From NCBI RefSeq assembly GCF_000344685.1, contig NW_006920424.1, forward strand, positions 372,134-430,237: a stretch of 58,104 nt of DNA, written 5' to 3'. Numbering within the stretch: the stretch's first letter is position 1; the number at the start of each line of letters is the position of its first letter. Positions 24,809-35,161 of the stretch are shown piece after piece. The stretch is from Gloeophyllum trabeum ATCC 11539 (lineage: Eukaryota > Basidiomycota > Agaricomycetes > Gloeophyllales > Gloeophyllaceae). The notes beneath the pieces are model-generated. The model searched no databases and had not been told where the DNA came from. It worked only from the letters and a program-made list of their open reading frames with translations. The position numbers and the translations under genes were made by a program.

Positions 24809-26597
24809 TATCAGTATTACAGTGCTGGCTTCAGTGGCAACACGTGGCATTTCGTTGGACAGGGGCTATTTACCTCGTTTTAGAATGACTTTATTTATAT
24901 CCTTCGGGCATTATCCCCTCATTTGTACTGAGGGGTTTCGTACCCTCTTGCATCCGTCCTCTAGGGGTCATTTGGTGGTGGTGGTCCGCTGTGAGGAGAT
25001 CATGTACTGTAGCCCTCAATGCGGACCTCGGTGGTAGCTACTTACCTGCTGGTCATAAATTGAGTCTCCTGCCATATTGAGGCGGCCGTCAGGCCGGCCG
25101 AAATGTGGCGGCTCAAAATGAGCTTTCTTGATGTACATGTTGTTCTCCGGCAGTGGTTCTACGTTCAACTGCTCGCTCTCCAGAGCTCTAGGAACGGTCA
25201 AGCGGAAGGGAATCGGACTCCGGCGTGCCGCGCAGCGCCGCACTTAAGCAAGTAAATTATTGTCGAAGTTTGTACTAAATGACACTAGTGCCTGAGTTGT
25301 GAATGACTTGAAGACAGCACTAATCACGTGCAGACAGCGCACAGAAGCTCTGGTTAATATCATGATGTTCGTACACAGAAGGTGAATGGTTCAGAGTTGT
25401 TTCATAGGATTATTGCTCCCTCTCACTGGTGTGAACGCAGTTGGGGTAATGCTCACCCCGAGTTCTGTGGCTGCAGTGTGGCAAGCGAGGGTAACGTGTC
25501 AGTATGTGGCAGTGCGACGATGCGTCAACCGAAGTCTGAAGGTGCAATATCGGGCCTATCTATTCAGAAGAAGCCCTTCTCAGTCTCGCGGAAGTTAATG
25601 CACATGCCTGACATGCACTTATAACAGTGAGTCTCCATGCCCATGCATAACTGACACGATAGCGTACTACTAAGTACTATTGTTCAAGTTGAGATCTGAA
25701 AGAGCGCTGGCTAGACGAAGGGCACCTCAAGCCATGCCGTTCGCAAAACTTTACATGATATACATCACGTTCATTTGGGGAATCGAAAAAACATCAACTG
25801 AACCGAACAGGAGACTCGGGCTCGCTATCTGACTACTAGTATCATACGAATCGATCCGATCGTTCCTTGCAAGCTTGTCAACCTTGTCGTGCGACGAAGT
25901 CTTGGGCCGTCCCCTCTTGACTCAGCCCGAGGGATTCCCCTCATTGTGCGTGCACAGGCACCTTCGGCCCTAGTGAAGTGGCCGTCATCGCACTGCAAGC
26001 AAGATATTCAATCATGGCATTGCCCAATTATCAGAACACCTTCAGGCAGCGTTGGTAGGGGCGGTCCTACAACGTTAACGCATTAATGGAGATTGGTCTT
26101 ATTCGGTCACGCTTGCGAAGCGGTGCTGGTGTTGTAGGAGCGGTCAACGATCTAAACGGTTATTTCCGCCCGACTGAGGCTAGCAGGTATGTGTTCTACT
26201 CGGCTCTGAACACGTACCCGCAGGTACGCTGTGACTCTGGACCTGCCGCCCTGCCGCCTATGCACATACTTAAGCCCAATCGTCATCTCCGGAATGTCGA
26301 GACCATGATCTTTTCCATGCATGATTGCTAGATCATTTGTCGACACAGGGTACCACGAGAGGGATGTGATTTTCTCTGTCAAGCTAACGACTGCATAGAC
26401 CCCGCAGAATTACGTGTACTCCATCGGAATTCTAACATCGCCGGTGTGGAATTAATTTCCACCATTTCACCCATGAATTCCGTTTGACTTCGCTTAGGTG
26501 GATTGTCGCTTCCATTCAGTATGGACATTGTTCTAAATCGCACCCATTTATTCGCTCAGTCCTTCCCTGCGTAGTCTGAGGGCAACTAGGGCAGGGG
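24809..26597. other. Gene-poor stretch with one exon-like relic
   Basis: Mostly without coding signal. On the minus strand, about 25240-25051 reads as a continuous, GC-richer frame (FRLTVPRALESEQLNVEPLP, then FGRPDGRLNMAGDS) and ends at a GTAAGT-like donor. It looks like one exon of a lost gene, but I do not recognise the family and no partner exon was found on either side. Confidence 0.35.
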
Positions 26598-26606
26598 TAT
26601 ATAAAG
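26598..26606 (+). promoter_or_regulatory. TATA box of the Cyt-like gene
   Basis: TATATAAAG lies 77 nt upstream of the ATG at 26683. It is among the strongest TATA matches in the window and suggests an inducible, strongly expressed gene. Confidence 0.6.
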
Positions 26607-26682
26607 CAGTGGGAATGGACGAGTCTTAACATCTGCAAGTTGTACCTGCATACCACTCGACGAGCGAACTACGCTTCTCACA

Positions 26683-27491
26683 ATGTCTGAGTACGTCGAC
26701 GAATATCTACTGTTCTATCCACTACTAATGTTTGGCTTATCTTCATTGCTTTCTTGGACACCAGCGATCGTAAGTGCCCCAATTTCTCCGGTCATACGCC
26801 CATAGTTGAGCAATGATCTCGCACTTTAGCTGCCTACTTCAACGAGTTTTCGAAGTTGCCGAGGGACTTGGTGCCTACCAGTATGCAGGTTATGAAATTC
26901 AGCGGCCGCTATGTCCACCTCGAAAACGGTGAAGAGAAGAAGTGGTTTGACTGGGAGAATTTTCACAAGGCGATCAACGACTATAAGGGTGGAGTTCATA
27001 TCTTTCTCCATCAGACGTCATGACGCTGATACGTTGAGGCAGGCGACGACCTCACCTTCGACAAGTTCAAGAGCAACAAGATCAACCAGCAGACTGCGAC
27101 CGTGTCTACCATGGTCGACAAAATCGTGACCTTCCTGCGGGACGCGCTGAGTGTAGTGCTCTCTGCTAAAGATATCACCGCCCTGACTGCCAGCATCACG
27201 ACTACGTTCACGAACCTCAAGGAGGCGAAGGACAACGGCTGGGCGGACTTCTCCAAGTCCAGCTCCGCGGAGAACTCTTCCTGGGAGTACCGCGTGCTGT
27301 TCGCCTTCCCGAACCCGGATCTGCCCGACTTCTTCTACAGCTTGGTGACGACCATCAAGCTCGAGGCGGACATCAAGGAGGAGTCGAGCTGGTGGGGGTT
27401 GCAGAGCAGCACCTCAAAGAACTTCTCCAGCGCGATTGACGCCATGGAGCTAGTCGTCATGAAGGGATTCAGGGATCCGTCGAACAACTGA
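26683..27491 (+). CDS. Cyt/volvatoxin-like pore-forming protein
   Basis: Member of the Cyt-type delta-endotoxin fold family, known from Bacillus Cyt proteins and from cardiotoxic/haemolytic mushroom proteins of the volvatoxin A2 type. These bind lipid membranes and assemble into pores. Four exons (26683-26690, 26765-26769, 26830-26988, 27043-27491) join in phase to 206 aa, close to the mushroom proteins and shorter than Bacillus protoxins. The first two exons are 8 and 5 nt long. There is no obvious signal peptide, as in mushroom homologues. The last exon carries the conserved helix pair and the amphipathic strand region. No stop, frameshift or lost splice site was seen, so the gene appears intact. 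It stands alone in a gene-poor region behind a strong TATA box. Membrane activity of this protein is inferred from the family only. Confidence 0.8.
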
Positions 27492-28128
27492 GGTCTGGGT
27501 AAGAGTCGAGGATTTGTTTGCCAGACGTGTTGACTCTGACTTACTTCTAGTTAGACGACCGGCTGAATCCGTCCGCGAGTATTTTTCCTTGTGGTACTGT
27601 ACTAGTGCCCCGCGATGTACAGTATATGTTCCTGGGATGAACTACGAAATGTCATAAGATGAGACACTGATCATTTCTCAGTTTTCATAGTTACGGTTCT
27701 AATGAGTGCTTCGTACCAGCACTGTCTTGAGCGTAATTTTTGGCCGTGGATACTGTGGTTTCGTCCCTGCTTGTTGGATTAATTCCGTTGATTCGACGTG
27801 CTGAGTCCCAACTACTTCCAGAAATATGTGAGGCATGAGATGTTGCTAGCTACAGCCTAAAAAGAGTATTTATTATCCAAGACTTGAAATTGAGTAGATG
27901 AGGTACGAACTACTTAGACGGGGTTGTAACGCGATGTAGTACGCCACCCGACATTTGTGGCAAGCGTGACACAGACACGCAACGGTCACGTGAAGGCATC
28001 GGAAGATCCACGTGCCCCAGCTCGGGAGTCGATTTAGATTCACCTAGCTCAAGTTTGGGTTCGAGACTCAACTTCTCTGGATATTCACCGCTCTCCTCCT
28101 GCACCTTGACGCTCAGTCCTTTCGAGTC
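27492..28128. other. Intergenic region
   Basis: Holds the 3' end of the Cyt-like gene and the promoter of the complex I subunit gene. A minus-strand frame of 139 codons (27910-28329) overlaps exon 1 of that subunit and is a shadow. Confidence 0.5.
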
Positions 28129-28553
28129 ATGTCCGCATTCACCAAAGTCCTGTCCCCCGCTCTCCGGGAAATACGAATTCTCTGCTCGCAGACGGGGAGT
28201 GCTTCGGAAGGCACGAGGTATGCGGAGCGCATGCATTACCTCTGTCCGTTCGCTGACGCTTCGAACCTCGGGGGCCGCTGTATTCAGGCAATTCATCAAG
28301 TCGACGTACCCCGTGATTAAGCAGCACAATCCGGACCTGCCGGTGTTGATTCGGGAGGCGCAGGGGACGCCTGCGAGGGTGTTTGCGCGGTTCGGTGCGT
28401 TTCATGTCCAGTTGTCTCGGGACTGCTGGACACGGGCTGACGCGTGTTCCCCTCGTATTGTATACAGAAAAGGGCGTGGAGAAGCATGTGGAAGTAGACA
28501 ACCTTCCGTCAAAAGAGGTGGCGTCGAAAGTTGCGCAGCTACTGAGTGTCTAA
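28129..28553 (+). CDS. NADH dehydrogenase (complex I) subunit NDUFA2/B8
   Basis: Small accessory subunit of mitochondrial complex I with a thioredoxin-like fold, in the peripheral arm. Three exons (28129-28217, 28288-28394, 28468-28553) give 93 aa, the usual length. LREIRILCSQTGSASEGTR opens the protein with the conserved single Cys region; KSTYPVIKQHNPDLPVLIRE and GTPARVFARF are the best conserved stretches. The end reads SKVAQLLSV. Introns are 70 and 73 nt. It is a housekeeping gene in an otherwise lineage-specific area. The window also has an alternative NADH dehydrogenase (13533-15797), so both NADH entry routes to ubiquinone are represented here, probably by chance. Confidence 0.93.
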
Positions 28554-29233
28554 TGCGGAGATGTCTCTTGGGCAATGGATGATGACTTTGGCGTGTCGAT
28601 TGCCGCGGACGGACAGACGAGTGAGCGAAATGTAATCCGGGGCTTATCTCAGGTGAAGTCGGCTGAGTGGGTGAACTTCACCTCGGCATGGTGGGGGCGA
28701 TTGAGGAAGTCAGAAATCAGCTTTGCCTAACCCCGGTCTTTTCTTGTGACCCCAGTGGCCCCTCCGACCGACGTCTGCTCCTACTGTAACTGAGGTTACC
28801 GGCAACTGAAGTTACTCGGCCACCCTTCGTCAATCTACTCAGGTCCCCCCCCCTTTCGGCATCTCAGGACTCCACGTGAACGATAATTCACTTTTCGACC
28901 TCCCTGCGGAAATTGTGAGCAAGGACGCTAGGGATTCAGGCACTGGCAGTTTCCTGCCGGCTTCTAGTCCGTTATTGCGTGTGGCGGTGAGCAGCTTATC
29001 ATGAGATGGGGTTTTCTTCGGTATGAAATCGGTATACCGAGACCAATCAGCACAGGATCAATTGAGTTGTACGCCTCGATGGACGAGCCATACACTCATA
29101 CCCGCGGAGCTTTACCTAGACTCTTAACAACGCAACACAGTTAATCTCGTATTGCAGAATGCAAGTCTAACATAAGACGTAGGTATGCAAATAGTATCAA
29201 TACATTCTAATTCGTTTCTCCTTCGACATTAGC
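28554..29233. other. Convergent intergenic region
   Basis: Lies between two gene 3' ends. Contains a short C-run near 28845 and the related pair CTGTAACTGAGGTTACCGGC / CAACTGAAGTTAC near 28785-28818. No coding signal. Confidence 0.5.
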
Positions 29234-30521
29234 TCAATAACTTGGCGCGTCCTTCAACTCATCCAGCGCCTTCTGGACTACCTCCAGCGCCCATCGCTTC
29301 CTCTCCTCGTTCTCCCCTCCTTCCGCTTCTCGCATTACCACGAGCCCCCAGAAAAGCGTATACCATAGCCTCTTCGTATTCTGTCTCGGAAACTGTACGA
29401 GCGGCCCGCCGTACCCCTCCATCAGCGCCTTCGACGGTTCCTGGAACAACGACTCGAGCAGCGGGTCGCCCCAGAACGCGTGCGCGATATTCAGAAACGC
29501 CCTGATGCGCGGTTCCTCCTCCTCCTTCTCGGGCACCTCCACGAGCACCTCGTCCTCCCCGCCCGTGAACCACACGAGCTTCGGCACCTCGACGTCGTCG
29601 AACAGGTAGTACCCAATCGCGCGGCTGAGCCACCCGCGGATGTCGCCGTACGGCAGCACCGCGCCGCGCCGCTCCGCCTCCCAGAGCACCTCCTCGAGGA
29701 AGAGTGTGAATGACTCCTGCCAGCTGTAGCTCGGCTCGCGCGGGTCCGCGCCTGTGTCCGTGGGGACGCCGAACCAGTCGTTCTCGAGCGCGTGGAGTTG
29801 GGCGAGGTACTGCCCGAGGCGGAGGTCGACGAGCGCGTTTTGGCGCGCAGAAAGGAGGGCGCGGGCGGCGGAGAGGGGGGTGCCCGCGGGTGCGGGGGAG
29901 AGTGTGTAGGCGAAGGGGACGAGGGTGAGGGTGGTGTCGGTCGTGAGGAGGGGCAGGAGGGGGAGGCAGGACTTGGAGGAGATGAGGGAGTGCAGGTGGG
30001 CGGAGGAAAGGAGGGTGTTGGGGCGGTATTCGGTCTCGGAGGGGGTGTCTTGGGATGTGACCGTTAGGATGTAGGTCGATGGGGCGGCGGGGTCGCCGGA
30101 CGTTGACTGTATTTCGTAGACTTTGTTTGGTAAACTGATAGTAGTCAAGTTAGCCAGATATTTTATAAAATGCAAAGAGTGTGGCTTACCTATAGCCATA
30201 CGATTTCAATTCTTTCAGGCTTGTTATTTCTACATCTTGCCCCGTTGCGCGTTCCAGAATTGCCCTTGCTTGGTCTAGTGACACATTGATCGGAGCTGAT
30301 CTATTGCTGCTCGAATCTGCAGAGTTCCCGACAGCAGAAGTCATTCCGTTCATATTTCGATTCCAAATTGAACGTGATAGGGAACCTGCGCTATCACTTG
30401 ACAGACCTGTGGTCGCCGTAAAGGTGACTGCAGATACAGATACTACGGTCAGGGATAAAGCGAGTCCGTTATGTCGTAGATTGCGAAGAGGACGAGTAAA
30501 TTTAAGCCTCCGAAATGACAT
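29234..30521 (-). CDS. Phosphotransferase-fold protein, probably inactive (fructosamine-kinase/APH-like)
   Basis: Two exons (30521-30190, 30134-29234) give 410 aa. Residues 1 to about 110 are basic and hydrophobic at the start (RRLKFTRPLRNLRHNG), then Ser/Asn-rich, which may be a mitochondrial targeting region. The rest resembles the aminoglycoside phosphotransferase/fructosamine kinase fold: LGQYLAQLHALENDWFG and YSWQESFTLFLEEVLWEA match the helical C-lobe, and IAHAFWGDPLLESLF matches the segment after the metal-binding Asp. Where active enzymes have the His-Gly-Asp catalytic loop this protein has VWFTGGEDEVLVEV, and no Lys is seen in the strand that binds ATP. I infer a pseudokinase or scaffold role. 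The second half is single-exon and very GC-rich. The family assignment is moderate and the function open. Confidence 0.6.
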
Positions 30522-30868
30522 AGAATTGTTTCATACGCGTTCCTGCAGGCCTGTAGACTGCAGCAGATGCTGATCAATGCCATCGTTCCAAGGTCAGAAG
30601 TCTCCCGTTTGGGCATAGTTGCTAAAAATATCAACCACGAGGAGAACACTGCCACCTGATCGCAACGGCCACTTGTCTTGACAAGCAGCGTCTCGATACA
30701 GTCATTTCGCAGAAATGTACCCTTTGGCGCGAAATGCCCATGGCGAAAAACGATTTGCAGACGATACCAAGCTCAGGTCAATGGAATTTACTGCTGTGGC
30801 CCTGAAATAACTAACTCAAAGAGCGTTTTTCGGTATTTCTACAGTTCCCACTTTCCGAACCGAAACCG
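30522..30868. other. Short intergenic region
   Basis: Promoter side of the kinase-fold gene and 3' flank of OYE copy 2. Nothing else was recognised. Confidence 0.45.
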
Positions 30869-32109
30869 TCAAAGAGCGGCCTTTCTATCCTCCCCAGCGT
30901 CAGCAAACGGATAATCAATGTACCCCTCTATCCCTGTGGTATAGAACGTTGGCCGATCGTACTTGTTCAACGGTATGTTCTTCCGCAAGCGGAGCGGCAA
31001 ATCGGGAGTGGAGATGAAATACCTCCCAAAGGCGACAATTACATTCCCTCGTGCCGCTGCCTCCAGCGCCAACTCGCGTGTGAAGCCGCCTGCGATGACC
31101 AAGGGCTTCGGCAGCCAAAGATCGTAGACAAAGTCGTTGGATTCGCCGGCTGGGACGACTTCGCGGTCGGTGTTGCCGTAGATTCGAGGCTCTGTCACAT
31201 GGATGTAGGCAAAGTTCGGGAACAGTTCCTTGATGGATCTGATAACGTAGGTGAAGGTAGGTTTGGGGTTGGCCATGCCCATGCCTGATTAACCATAGTA
31301 GGTAAGTTTAATAGAGCAGAGATGTAGAAGACCGAGATACGAGCCCTGCACACGCTCCCATGGACTCAGCCTGATCGCAGTCTTCTTTTCTCCTATAGCT
31401 TTGACGATCGCTGTAAGAACCTCGAGTGCAAAGCGAGACCGGTTCTCGACGGAACCGCCGTACTCGTCCGTCCTCCTGTTCGTCACATCCTGCAGGAACT
31501 GATCGACAAGGTACCCGTTCGCTCCGTGGACCTCGATGCCATCGAAGCCTGCCTCTACAGCATTCCGGGCGGCCTGGGCATACAGCTGCGCGTACTCGTG
31601 GATCTCCTCTCGGGTAAGAGGCCGAGGAACAGCAGTCTGACCGGGTAGGGGGAGGTCGGAAGCAGAGACGTATGGCAGGCCCAGCCGTTCCATCGCTGCG
31701 GCATCGGATGCCCTGCCCAAGGCCCATAGTTGAGCATAGATGTACGAGCCTTTGGCGTGCACAGCAGCGGTCACCTAAAGCACTCAACTAAGCATGGTAG
31801 CGAATTTGTCTTAAGACACCGGACGCGTACCTTCTTCCACTGCTCGACCTGTTCGCTGCTCCAAAGACCTGGTATGTACGCGTTGTAGCCCGCGGCGAAC
31901 ACCCCTGCTTTCTTCGCGATGAAGATAGCTTCGCTGATGAGCAGCGTCCCGGGCACGCTGGCCCTCTGCGCGTAATACTCAGTGACGACGTCGAACGGGA
32001 CGTGGTTCTCGTCCGTGCGGAAACGCGTCAAGGGCGCCATGGCGACCCTGTGCTGCAGCGTGACATCACCGACTTGGATGGGCTGGAAGAGGTTGGATTC
32101 AGAGGCCAT
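30869..32109 (-). CDS. Old yellow enzyme family oxidoreductase (OYE copy 2)
   Basis: FMN ene-reductase, paralogue of 778-2003. Exons 32109-31831, 31774-31345 and 31284-30869 give 374 aa; the first two exons have exactly the same lengths (279 and 430 nt) as in copy 1. The His/Asn pair lies in HGANGYL at 176-182, followed by TDEYGGS and NRSRF. The second intron is unusual: to keep the same boundary as copy 1 the donor must be GC (CAGG|GCTCGT), otherwise a GT donor nine bases earlier (GAGC|GTGTGC) would drop three residues. Both keep the frame. Compared with copy 1 it has a different loop around residues 80-93 (FAAGYNAYIPGLW). It diverges from BCS1-like copy B. Confidence 0.92.
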
Positions 32110-32173
32110 CGGTGGCGGATTGAGTATCCAAGTCGCTTGATATGTGTGTCCTTCATTGATTCGAGGCGAACGG

Positions 32174-32181
32174 CTTTATAC
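32174..32181 (-). promoter_or_regulatory. TATA-like box of OYE copy 2
   Basis: GTATAAAG on the minus strand, about 65 nt upstream of the ATG at 32109. It parallels the box at 683-690 in front of copy 1. Confidence 0.5.
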
Positions 32182-33098
32182 GCGGTCGTGTTTTGTACAG
32201 CCATGATCTTCGTAATGCAAGGCTTGGTCCGCTTGGTCAGCAGTTTTTGCTCGCTCAGCAGTTCTGGATACCGCCATTTATCGTTATGGAAGTTGGCGCG
32301 GCTCGCTCATTGGATGAACAGAGAGAAGAGGCAGCGGTTCAAACGTTTATTGGCCGCCTGGCCGCCTCGGATCACGCGGGGTTGTCGGAGTCCGGGTACC
32401 TACATGCTCGAGATTCGACGACTCTCCGTTGAGATAAGGTATGCACCATGACTGGTGTTGACGCTGCATGCCCCTGGGGCTACTGGATGTTGTTCCATTC
32501 TTGAGTAGTCGCCAAGTGCAGCTCTGGTGAGTAGCATCCTCGTCCAGGGACGTTTAGATCCTCCTACATTTGTAGGGGAATCGCTGCTTGATGTTTGTTT
32601 CACAGCACCCGTCATTGCGTAGGAGCCTCGATGATTCTTTGACTATCGTCGGACTAACTTACCGAGCTCCCCTGCAGCTCTTCTTCCACCCCCCCCCCGC
32701 GGCACCTCGTCTTCTATGATGCCTTAGCATGGACACAGAAAGAAACCGATGAATGACCCTGGGACGTTCTGTAACACGATGCCCACCATATCAGGAATAG
32801 ACTAAAGGTACGTACACTGCTTGTGCCACTGACGTGACATTCAAGTCTTCCCTGTCAGGCACTGAGTCAGTGCTGTGCACTGTGGCCTGAGGTGGAGATT
32901 GGCGCCCGAAAACGTTGCGCATGTCTATGTACATAAGGCATCCCTTCTTTGAGTTGCCGCCCTCGTGCTGCGGTCAGATGGACGGCCAGTGTTGTGATTG
33001 GAGGGCCTAATAATCGAGTTGATCGCTTTCAACCCCGCGAGCTGACTTCATTATCGGGATCGCTAGGGTCGACGTCGGATGAGAAGATTCAGGATGTG
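32182..33098. other. Divergent promoter region between OYE copy 2 and BCS1-like copy B
   Basis: About 0.9 kb with both promoters. It contains a run of ten C (near 32688) and no supported reading frame. In the left-hand pair the two genes converge instead, so this intergenic stretch has no counterpart there. Confidence 0.45.
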
Positions 33099-33106
33099 TA
33101 TAAAAG
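33099..33106 (+). promoter_or_regulatory. TATA box of BCS1-like copy B
   Basis: TATAAAAG lies 60 nt upstream of the ATG at 33166. The frame stays open upstream to 33079, but the box lies inside that extension, so the ATG at 33166 is taken as the start. Confidence 0.6.
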
Positions 33107-33165
33107 GGTCTGACGTGCGTGTCTCTTCTCTCACCGACCGACACCAAGCAGACCCAGCGGAAAGT

Positions 33166-34665
33166 ATGAACACCACCGATGTCGCCGTTGAGGGATCCAT
33201 CTTCCACCTGCCTTTCTTAGCGACCTTCCCCTCTCCCGCCATTCGTGAATACATCCGGATATTTGCCCTGGGACTCATCCTTTCGTTATTCCGGGACAGC
33301 ATTGCGGCCATACGCGAGCGTATCCTGTCCATCTTCTTCCTTACCGCCTCTTTCCGAGAGGACACCGTAGCCTACTCATGGATGATGGTTTGGCTCTCGC
33401 AGCAGCCAACGTGGCGCAACGCGCGCAGGGTCGAGGTCACCACTCGTGATCTCCTTTCAGTCGGCATCAAATCAGTATGGGACCACAGCAGGAAGGAGGA
33501 CTCCTCGAGCGACAAGATGTGGCGCAGGATGACGTTCCTGCCCTCGTTAGGCTTTTCGCATATGATGTGGTATCATCGGCATTTGGTACTCGTGTATCGG
33601 GAAAAGGAAAATATTCAGTCAGAGTTCACTCAGAGCCAAATTGAGACACTCACCATCCGAATATTTACGTTTGATCATGCCATCCTGTCGACCCTCCTTC
33701 AGCAGGCCAAAAATACGTTCGACGCCGTCCACAGCCAGGCCACCTCTGTGTTTATCTATGATACGATGCCCATGGGTCGCTGGAAGCAACTTGGCTCATT
33801 CCAAAGGCGACCCTTCGACTCTCTCATCCTCGAGCCAGGAGTCAAGGAGAGCGTGGTCGAAGACGCTCGTGACTTCCTGAACAGTAGAGATTGGTACCAC
33901 CGACGCGGAATACCATTCCGTCGCGGATACCTCCTGTATGGCGCCCCCGGATCGGGCAAGAGCAGCTTGATCCAGTGTGTGGCCGGCGAGCTCGGCCTTG
34001 ACGTGTACATTATCTCCATCAAAAAGGAAAGGCTGGACGACTCGGGACTTATGCAGCTCATGGGCGAGTTGCCCGAGCGATGCATAGCGATAATGGAGGA
34101 CATAGATGTGGCGTTTAAGCAGGAGCTCACCAGGGAAGCAGGCGATGGTGAGGGCAAATCCGAGAATGACGGGAAGGCGCAGGCCCCCGTGGTAGCGATT
34201 GGCCCTCCGAAGGATGGCAGCGTCACACTCAGTGGGCTGCTGAACGCGATAGACGGGGTGGGTGCCCAGGAGGGCCGGATCCTCTTTGCCACCACGAACA
34301 AATATCTGGCACTGGACCCTGCGCTGTGTAGACCCGGTCGCATGGACAGACATATTGAGTTCAAACACGCCAGTCGGTATCAGGCGAGGGAGCTCTTCAG
34401 AACGTTCTATGCGCCCGGAGATGACGCTCCGATGAACCCAAACGGTAGCCTTATGCACGATTTCAAGACATCTGACTCAAAGCATGAAGTATCTGACCTT
34501 GCGTCGCAATTTGCGGACGCTGTTCCAGATGAAAGTTTTTCGATGGCCAGCCTGCAAGGGTATTTGATGATGTATAAGACATCTCACCAGGAGGCGGCCA
34601 CGAACATTGCAGACTGGGTTGTGAAAGAGACAGAGGCGCAAGCCAAAAAGAGTGGAAAGATTTGA
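33166..34665 (+). CDS. BCS1-like AAA ATPase (copy B)
   Basis: Single-exon paralogue of 2211-3620, 499 aa from the ATG at 33166. A hydrophobic segment (about 29-62) is followed by the BCS1 N-domain with VEVTTRDL (89-96). Walker A GAPGSGKS is at 259-266 and Walker B IAIMEDID at 307-314. NAIDGVGAQEGRILFATTNK and LCRPGRMDRHIEF complete the AAA module, with a C-terminal helical part (SFSMASLQGYLMMYK) shared with copy A. It is 30 residues longer than copy A, mainly in an insert after Walker B rich in Glu/Gly/Lys (about residues 319-350). The start at 33166 fits both a nearby TATA box and the N-terminus of copy A. The role in mitochondria is inferred from the fold; a paralogue-specific role is likely. 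Confidence 0.9.
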   Translation: MNTTDVAVEGSIFHLPFLATFPSPAIREYIRIFALGLILSLFRDSIAAIRERILSIFFLTASFREDTVAYSWMMVWLSQQPTWRNARRVEVTTRDLLSVGIKSVWDHSRKEDSSSDKMWRRMTFLPSLGFSHMMWYHRHLVLVYREKENIQSEFTQSQIETLTIRIFTFDHAILSTLLQQAKNTFDAVHSQATSVFIYDTMPMGRWKQLGSFQRRPFDSLILEPGVKESVVEDARDFLNSRDWYHRRGIPFRRGYLLYGAPGSGKSSLIQCVAGELGLDVYIISIKKERLDDSGLMQLMGELPERCIAIMEDIDVAFKQELTREAGDGEGKSENDGKAQAPVVAIGPPKDGSVTLSGLLNAIDGVGAQEGRILFATTNKYLALDPALCRPGRMDRHIEFKHASRYQARELFRTFYAPGDDAPMNPNGSLMHDFKTSDSKHEVSDLASQFADAVPDESFSMASLQGYLMMYKTSHQEAATNIADWVVKETEAQAKKSGKI

Positions 34666-35161
34666 GATCTCTCGGTCGGGCCTCCTCCGAGTCGAGCATG
34701 TCCAGTGAAATTACCTCTTTTGACTAATGACATTTCACAATGGAGAAGTTGTACGTGAATGACATCGAAGGCTTGAAGGCTTACAAGCTTAAGGCTGGGC
34801 TAGCGCTGGACTGGGAGACTCACGTACATTGTTTAACTTCACATTGCGAGCTTGTTTGCAGCTTGCAAAGTGACAGGCTTTCCTGTAAACATTTATTCAA
34901 TATCTCCTCTCCAGCTCAGACCTACCTCGTTCTTACCGCAACATCTCTAGCCGGGGCGTTGAAAGTCCAAGTGCAGCCACAAGGAGTAGTACGACTTCGA
35001 ATTCCTTCTGTTCCTGTTGAACGCCGTGCTTACGTCATATTCGCCCACGGTCGACACGCGAAACGAGGCAACGGAAGGAAACCAACGTTGTCTGGAGGCT
35101 AGCCGGCAATACAGTACTTGGCCTCTAATTACCCCCTTCGTCGTCGCAGGCAACATCGACG
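34666..35161. other. Intergenic region
   Basis: Separates two plus-strand genes. A 120-codon frame (34740-35102) starts with ATG but resembles nothing and ends inside the likely promoter of the next gene. A CAACATCGACGATGTC stretch precedes the next start codon. Confidence 0.4.

Noticed and set aside
33079..33165. Upstream in-frame ATG for BCS1-like copy B
   Set aside because: The TATA box at 33099-33106 lies inside this extension, and the ATG at 33166 matches the N-terminus of copy A.
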